From assembly GCF_000247815.1 (NCBI RefSeq), contig NC_021681.1, positions 7,922,010 to 7,986,009 of the forward strand: 64,000 nt of DNA, given 5' to 3'. The stretch is from Ficedula albicollis. Taxonomy: Eukaryota; Chordata; Aves; Passeriformes; Muscicapidae. The translations under genes were made by a program, and so were the position numbers. The notes beneath the pieces were generated by a model that saw only the letters and a list, made by a program, of their open reading frames with translations, was not told the origin of the DNA and did no database searches. This document shows positions 56,751-64,000 of this stretch, one piece after another. The number at the start of each line of letters is the position of its first letter. Position 1 is the stretch's first letter.

Positions 56751-59260
56751 ATGTTTTCAGCCTCCAAAAAAGAGGATAGCATCCTGATTCCTTCAGTGAA
56801 GTATGCCTCAAATGTGGATCAGGTCCCTGATGTAAGGCAGCCTTTGCACTCCATGTGGTTAAATGTGTTCTCATTATCTTTGTATAGTTTCAGCCATGGA
56901 GGAGATGAACTCTTTCAGCTTGAGCCATACTAGCAAATATCTGGGGTGGAGGAATGCTTTTTCCAAGGCAGATGTGCAATCCTTCTTTTAGTCATCACTG
57001 AAAAGTTGAATTCAAGATATATAAAAAAGCTAGAAATACACAAACCCATTATTTACTTCATGGCATAGTGTTGGTAAGTATCACTGAAGAGATTGCATGT
57101 GTCCAATGACATTTGTAATGGAATGGAAAAAAACTCCAGAAAACAAGCTTGTGCAGGGAGAGCTGGGTGGGAAATGTCTGTCTCTGGTTTAACACAGTGC
57201 TGCTATCAGAGATGGATAAGGAATGTCTTATCAATACAGCAAGGCTAACAAAAGAAGCAGCAAGCTGTCACTAGAAAAAATACATACAGAAAAGGGTATG
57301 AGCAAAGAGTGAGCAACAGAGAAGAGAGAAACTGGAGGATGGTGTGACCTGGGGCTGCCGAGTCCCAGTTTCAAACACAAAGCAAATCCAGGCATAAGCT
57401 CTGCTGGCTGTAAAGTACCCAGGCCCACTTTCTGCACAAGGTTCTCTAATACACAGCAAAAAGTGACCTTTAAACTACCTTGACAGATAGCAGCTGACTA
57501 GAAAATTACAGTCATTAACAGGATATCGAGAGAGCAGACTATTGTAAAAAATGATACTAAAAGGCAGATGTTAACAATTTGCAACCCCAAAAGACAGCTG
57601 CAATAAAACCCTACATTTCTAGTGGTCTGAAAAAATTGTTATTGAGATTCAGCATACGCAAAAATAAAAGGTGCATATATTTTATCCAACATCTCTAGAG
57701 CCAAGCTTTATATGAACAAAATGTAGAGAATATTCCAATCATTTAAGTAAATTTTTTTTAAAAAAATTCAGTTACTTTAAGCAGTTGAAAATGAAGATTC
57801 TAAATGAAATTGGTGACACATTTCTGCAAAGAAGGTAATAAAGATTTGGATGGAATTCAGAGAAAGCACCACGATGGGAGAAATAAGAGTAGACATGAGA
57901 ACATGAGACACATGAGAAGAACACCTGATAGAAACTACTAATGGGAAATGGTAAATATGCTATAAAAAGAAATCACAAAACTTACCTGTAGAATGGAAAG
58001 TATAGAATAATATTTCCTCCCCGTAAAGGTATGGAAGTCCTAAATTCTAAATTTAGTTTAGACAAGTGCATTTCAGTGTAAAAGACAACCTGCATATGCA
58101 GAGAACATTATTTAATGAACTAACTAGTTTTTTTTTTCTTCTATTAGATATGACTTTATTCAGTAATTTTTTCACAATTTACTGAAAATACGTATCAAAG
58201 CCATAAATTCTCTCCAAATGTAAAACTCTTTAAACACAGCACTATGATTCATTGATATGAAAGACTTCCCTTAAATAATGGAATTGATTTTATTTAAAAG
58301 TTTATTTTCATACAAATCAAAGCCATATTTTTTCTTTCTTTTTCATTTGAGACATCCCAGTGTCTGCAAATCTTCTTGGGTAGACGCCTCTCCTCCAGAT
58401 GTTTCTGGAATGCATCCATTCTCTCTTCTTCTTCTCTTTTTTTAATCACTAATTGCTCTATCTTTTGAGGTGGATGGTTAAAAGTTAAGTGTTTGGGGAA
58501 TGTGACTGTGAGGCCATGTTAAATTAAGGCCAGCAAGGGCAGGAGAGGGACCATAACTCATGAGTGTTTCTGATCACTGACCCTGAACTTGCCTTACAGT
58601 CTGTCACATAATTATGACAGACTGAAAGGAATTACAATGAAATATGTTTTGGGGGAGTGGCAGGCTTCCCCTCCTGTCTTAACAGAGACCTCTAGAAACT
58701 CTAGAAAGTGTGCTTTCTTTGGAGCTCTCATTCTTCTGATATTAAATTTGAAAAGTTTGAAATTTGGGCTTCTATCCCATTCATGGTCTCACTCTTTTTA
58801 AGAATTCCTGAAGTTCCCTTTCCTCTCTCTAACTGGATCAAGCAAACAGTAATTTACTGATTAGTTAATCACTTTGTCCATTTCTTTTATAAAGCACATG
58901 ATAACTTGATACTTGCCAAATTCTCATTTGCTTGGTTGGTGGACTTGAGGTTTCTTTGACTGCAGCGTCCATCCTAAAGAGTTTTCTCCAAAAGAGAATG
59001 TTCCCCCTTTGGTGCAGAGCAGTGCCAGGTTCTGTCTGGCTCTGCTACCACAGAGGCTTTGTTTATAATGATGTGTTTAGATAAAGCTAAACTATGTCAC
59101 ACCCCTCCTAATGTCTGCATACTATTGGGTTGATACTGACCAATACTGATCAAGATGAAAACAATGGACAGAAAATTTAAATGCAGTAATTTCTTCCTAG
59201 AGAAAACTTTAGTGGAGGGCTATAAAGGATAAAAGAGAGGGTCTGTGGGTTTCACACTAA
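56751..59260. other. Non-coding A+T-rich DNA
   Basis: No gene or further transposon recognised. Confidence 0.5.
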
Positions 59261-59456
59261 TTTACACTCCCTACCACTGCATGGGCTGGGCTGGTAGAGC
59301 TTCTTGGGCTGAAATTATTTGCTCTTGATTCCTGGTTTTGCTACAATTAGTCAGTCTCTTTACACTCCCTACCACTGCATGGGCTGGGCTGGTAGAGCTT
59401 CTTGGGCTGAAATTATTTGCTCTTGATTCCTGGTTTTGCTACAATTAGTCAGTCTT
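59261..59456. repeat. Tandem duplication, period 98 bp
   Basis: Copies 59261-59358 and 59359-59456 are identical apart from the last bases, so this is among the youngest duplications in the window. Confidence 0.93.
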
Positions 59457-59825
59457 TTTTAATGATGATTTTACCAACTTTATTTCAGGAAACTTCCCGC
59501 TTTTCATCCAAAAATGGGCTTAGAGACCTACATGAGCAAAGAGTAGAAAATATTGTCTCACCTTTTCACCCACTGAGACATATTGGGAGGCAATAACTGC
59601 CAGAGATTCTTCCTGCCTTTTTTTAAAGTTGGGGAAAAAAATCCTGATATTTTTGTGTGCAGCAGTCAGGCAGGTGAATGAAAATGATTGACGAAACCAG
59701 CTCTTTTTCTAAGGAGTGAAGTTTCAGTTGTCTTTTCTATTTCTAATGTTATTTTAAACACTATTTTATTATACATCTTAAACACTTTGAATGTAAATTC
59801 ATTCTGAGCCCTACATATACTTTTC
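59457..59825. other. Non-coding DNA
   Basis: Nothing recognised between the 98-bp duplication and the flank of poly-G run 4. Confidence 0.5.
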
Positions 59826-60128
<303 letters not shown>

Positions 60129-61763
60129 AAATTTTTTACCTTTCTTTCTCATTTCCTTCCCAAAATAGTTTAAACTAGAGGCTTATTGAAACTGGACTTC
60201 TACCAGGTTCTTTTAAAATAGTATTTCATGTTATTTTTAAATAAATATTTTTTAATAAATATTTTTAAATAATAATTTTTTTTTTGACAAATACATTTCT
60301 TTCTGCCCTGCAAGCAGTTTTCATCAATTTTGTGTGTCTTTGGTTTACTGTTGAATTGCTGTCATATTTAAAAAAGAACCAGAAGACTTAAGAGAGGATG
60401 GTATATTTATAATGAATAAGTGTAGTTAAAAAACATAGAGTTTATTAATAAGATATTCCACAAGGTCCTTTGTCTCACCCCATTCAAGATCTAGAGTTAG
60501 GAGTCTGCAGGGAGTGGGAGATCTCCTGGAAGGCAGTGGTTTCCCAGGAACTGGCTCCTGTGGATTCAGCAATGCTCAGCCTGCAGCTCTGTTGATTTAC
60601 TTTTCATGTTTGCAAGTGGAAATGAGATCCTGTAACCAAACAGAAGAGTGGATGGAAGCTTCCAGCTGGTTTCAGTTACTCGTGCAGTTTTGTTGGGTGA
60701 GGGTTTTTTATGCTTTTCATCGTTTTTTTGTGCTTGATCTGAGTGTGATTGAAGGTCAGTACAAAAAAGCCTGGGTGACTTAGAGCATGGCTTGCATTTG
60801 AAAGCCAAAGGGACCTGTGCCCTTAAATCAGTTACAGGTGTCTGGGAATCCCACTGAAGCTGCAAACAGCCCTCCAAGTTCACCATGAATTAAATGTGCC
60901 CTGAGTTCCAAAGATAAACTTCATAGAATTAAATTCTCCAGTCTGGTTTTGTCTGTATCTGGGTTAGGCACAGTGGTGGAATGGCACTGAGAGGTGTGAG
61001 CACACGTTTTTTACAGGTTTGTGCTGCTTCTATTCCCACAGCAGCAGTGTAGGCCTTGTTCATATTAATGAACTTTTTGTTTTGAAACCTTATGGCTATT
61101 TGAATGGAAACTGAGAAAACATAATTAATTTATTAATTATTTGTGAGGTTCTCTAAAGGGTTGTTTAGATTTTGATTTGACATGTCATGAAGGCTAGGAA
61201 GCTTTATATAACTACAATTTTACAATAATATTAATCATGAGATTTTTTTCTGGTCTATGGAGGAAATTATAAGACTAAAGCAGGCATGAAATCTGGAGGA
61301 AAAAATTGTTTCTCTTGCCCTCATGTTCATTTTTTTCTAACAGCCTCTTTTCAATTGTTACACCAAATTTACCAGCCCCAGTGTTTGTCAGAATTAGGAG
61401 TATGGACAAAATCTAAGAACACCATTCCCCCACCAAAAAAAAAAAAAAAAGAGTGAAGGCAGAGGATATTCAATGCTGTGGTGAAACTGCACAGAGTGAG
61501 TAATAGAGCATCTACCAAATCCTCCCATTTGATTCCTACATATAGTAAAGTCAAAGGGCACATTTTCTACTGGAATGTGTTGAATCAATTAGCATTTATG
61601 ATGGAAAGCAGGCTCACAGGCCACTTGGTTACCTTCCAGACACTGACTGTGGGCAAACTGCCCAGGCCAGCTTGCCATGCCTTGCTTTGATCCCCCATTG
61701 GAAAATCCAAAGGCTCTTCCTGAATGCCTCAAATTCCTGCCTTGTGCCTGTGCCTTATTCCAG
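60129..61763. other. Non-coding DNA
   Basis: AT-rich sequence around 60230-60290 is low complexity and an A-run lies at 61435-61450. No gene recognised. Confidence 0.5.
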
Positions 61764-61958
61764 CCTGATAACTGATATTCATATTGATCACTTGGAATAC
61801 ACTAAAGAATCAGTACAGTTTTTATGGCAAAACTCTATGGAAGTATATAAAGTTTTGCAATATGAAATCCCTATAGAAATATCTGTAGTGGAAGAAGGAA
61901 ACTTCTTGTTACATGCTGGATGTAAATATATACCATATATGTCTATAGGGACATTAAG
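61764..61958 (+). CDS. Candidate coding exon, unrecognised
   Basis: A 195-bp interval bounded by a pyrimidine-rich acceptor (CCTTATTCCAG ending 61763) and an AAG|GTAAAT donor (GT at 61959-61960). One phase is open throughout: one leading base, 64 codons and two trailing bases, so the exon would be phase-symmetric. In that phase G occurs at about 18 of 64 first positions but only 5 of 64 second positions, a coding-like bias. The peptide is well mixed (acidic, aromatic and aliphatic residues, for example HLEYTKESVQFLWQNSMEVY and GNFLLHAGCKYIPYMS). The frame becomes closed just after the donor (TAA). No family is recognised; an exon of a host gene, a decayed gene fragment, an old endogenised viral piece, or chance remain possible. 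No partner exon was identified. Confidence 0.33.
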
Positions 61959-62360
61959 GTAAATTTATAATTTTACATGTTTAATGTTATGTTTATGGGG
62001 TTTCTTACATACTCATAAAATCTATATTTAATATACAAATTCCAAAAAACTAGAAATTCCTATTACCAGATAGCTCACCTGACTGACAGTTTTATGAAAC
62101 ATACAAAAGAAAAATAAAATGCCAGTTGTTGCACTAACAGTAACCAATAACAATACAATACATAAAACAATATAATTATACAAATTATATGGTAATACAA
62201 ATAAAACGCAATTTACAGATTAGAATATAAATTTCACAAACAGCAGATAATGAATAAAAATATTAAGAAAATTAAAATACAAATTTTTATGAGATTTATA
62301 AAAGTTGAAAACAAATATCATGCCATTAAAACATTAACAACCAACTCAGTAAAGTGAATA
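61959..62360. repeat. A-rich, G-poor low-complexity region
   Basis: From about 62085 to 62345 the plus strand is dominated by A with very little G and many AATA and ACAAT words, but no fixed unit. It begins shortly after the candidate exon at 61764-61958. No poly-A tail structure or target-site duplication is evident. Confidence 0.55.
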
Positions 62361-64000
62361 GGAAAAAATTCAACCATGCTGAAATAACACAGTAAACTGT
62401 GCCTCAAAAATGACATTTCCATTGTGAAAAGCCTGGTAACAGATCATCACATGTGGACTCAGGGCTATCAGTGCACAGCTTCTCTGCAAAAATGCTTTGC
62501 AAAATGGCTACATTTAGATTTGTTTGCATGTTTTTTAAATATCTGTTCTGCCTTCTGTAAATACCCTATCAATAAATTAAATCTAATTACATATTTGCAA
62601 AACACACAGGGTTTCTCAGTATAGTGAAAATTTGCAGTGTTGTTATGCATGCAGTTGTTGGGATTTAAAGAAATAGGCACTTCCACCCAAATTACTCTGA
62701 CACAAAAGGGTATTAAAATAAAATAAAGTATAACTTGTTGCAAGATCTTAAAGCTGAATTCCATGTCCTTACCAGAGTGAGAAGATATTAAAGCACTGAA
62801 GATTTATGACATGGCTTTTAGTGCTGTGCAGTTGCAGATTTATTGCAGGCATACAAGTTTGAATGCTTGCTGGTGCACAAATATCTTCCATTTGGACTTT
62901 AGTCATAAACAGAGGGGTTGAAAAAGTGAGAGTCAGTAAGAAAGGCAGAGAACGATACAGCCAGAGCCCTAAACAACATCTAGGGAATCTTGGAATGTCA
63001 GACCTGTCTAATTTCATGGCTGTGAAACCCTTAAAGATGCACGAATTGGAAATTTAGCAGCATCTACTGCAACAGTGAAAGTGCATTCTTGTCTTAAATT
63101 CACAGCTCTCACAGCAATGCTCTCCCCTGGTTATTGGCTGCTGTTCACTGGGCAGGCAGGGCACTGTGGCACCTTAAATCACCTGACCTCTCTGCACTTC
63201 AATTCATTAAAACTAATAAAATACTTCATTTCTGAATGCATTTTTGTGCCAAAGATCAGGGATCTTGACTGAAGTTTGTAGTCTGCCTGCAGAAGTATGG
63301 CATAGGTAGCTGTAATAATGCTTTTGATTACTGTTAGAAATTAAATTTGCTGGATGTTCTTTCTCAAAAAGGACAGAAAAAGATTGGGTTAAATTAAGTT
63401 TAAAAATCTGTTATTTAACTCATAACTGCTCGAAGTTGTCTGTGCTCCGGAGTACTTGATCACGATGCTCAAGAGGTTCAGGGAATTATTGGGCATTCTG
63501 AACTGAAGTTGTACCTTCCTCTCAGCTCACTGTTTCCTTCACAATCTGACATCAGGCCGCTGGATTATCACTTCCATGGCACAAACAGAGTTGGGAGACT
63601 CTTCTTTCACCCCTCTCCTAGGTAGTTCTCTTTTCCTGTGTAGCACTGTTTACTCTGTTTTTTACAATTTTATAGTGTCCACCTCATAAAGAAACAAATC
63701 TTTAACTAAATGAGGCATGGAAAGAAATAATTAAAGCAAAATAGTTATTGTGTATTGATAAAACTCTGGTTAAATTCAGCTACTTGTGGAGAGGGCTAGG
63801 AACATTCTCTTGTACCTCTAGACACAAGTCCCTGGGCATTAAGGAAGTACAAGTGGATCTGAAAAGATCACGTGAAAAGCAAAGCACAACTGAGGGGGAA
63901 ATGTCCTACATCTCAGATCTGTTGTCCTGTGAATAAATGTGCTGATTCAAGTTGCTATTACACAGGGGAAACAGAAGAAGGTAATAAGGTTTCCTCACAG
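62361..64000. other. Non-coding DNA
   Basis: Short ATG frames such as 62863-63057 (64 codons) have no recognised domain. No transposon or RNA gene recognised up to the window edge. Confidence 0.5.

Noticed and set aside
62085..62345. A-rich, G-poor region as possible nuclear mitochondrial insertion
   Set aside because: No mitochondrial gene, tRNA or conserved block is recognisable; simple compositional bias explains it.

Overview
The window looks like vertebrate, most likely avian, nuclear DNA that is intergenic or deep-intronic. It is A+T-rich, has no long plausible coding frame, and carries one clear 3' end of a CR1-type LINE at about 56608-56750, a family that dominates bird and other sauropsid genomes. 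A second, weaker CR1-like fragment lies near 18320-18420. A songbird is possible, but nothing here proves it. I recognise no complete gene, tRNA, rRNA or CRISPR array. Almost every open frame is short, lacks an ATG, or is forced open by a repeat.

Four things stand out. (1) Four pure poly-G runs of 223, 651, 140 and 221 bases (starting at 2984, 9141, 51716 and 59868). Two of them sit exactly between two copies of the same flanking sequence, about 614 bp plus an A-run for the third and about 40 bp for the fourth. This is what an unmerged contig overlap filled with no-signal Illumina G calls would look like, so I read them as assembly artefacts. (2) An unusual density of head-to-tail duplications: fourteen duplicated loci besides those at the poly-G runs, with repeat lengths 51-277 bp and usually 0-4% differences between copies. 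They are either recent real tandem duplications or unmerged haplotypes. (3) A G-rich minisatellite at about 32307-33355 with fifteen identical 30-bp units followed by a 132-bp higher-order repeat. (4) Two short stretches with splice-site-like borders and codon-like base periodicity, at 61764-61958 and 3697-3902, which are the only reasonable candidates for coding exons.

Layout: 1-9140 is ordinary non-coding DNA with the first poly-G, a candidate exon and a G-poor tract. 9141-9791 is the longest poly-G. 9792-32300 is non-coding with several tandem duplications, a perfect hairpin at 27461-27486 and a GC-rich island at 28960-29600. 32300-33360 is the minisatellite. 33360-51000 is non-coding with the densest duplications and a homeodomain-site-rich block at 36360-36840 that resembles a conserved developmental element. 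51069-52487 is the duplicated block split by poly-G. 52488-64000 holds the CR1 tail, another duplication, the last poly-G, the better candidate exon and an A-rich, G-poor tract. No genes can be shown to work together here; the biology visible is repeat and duplication dynamics, possible regulatory DNA, and assembly history.
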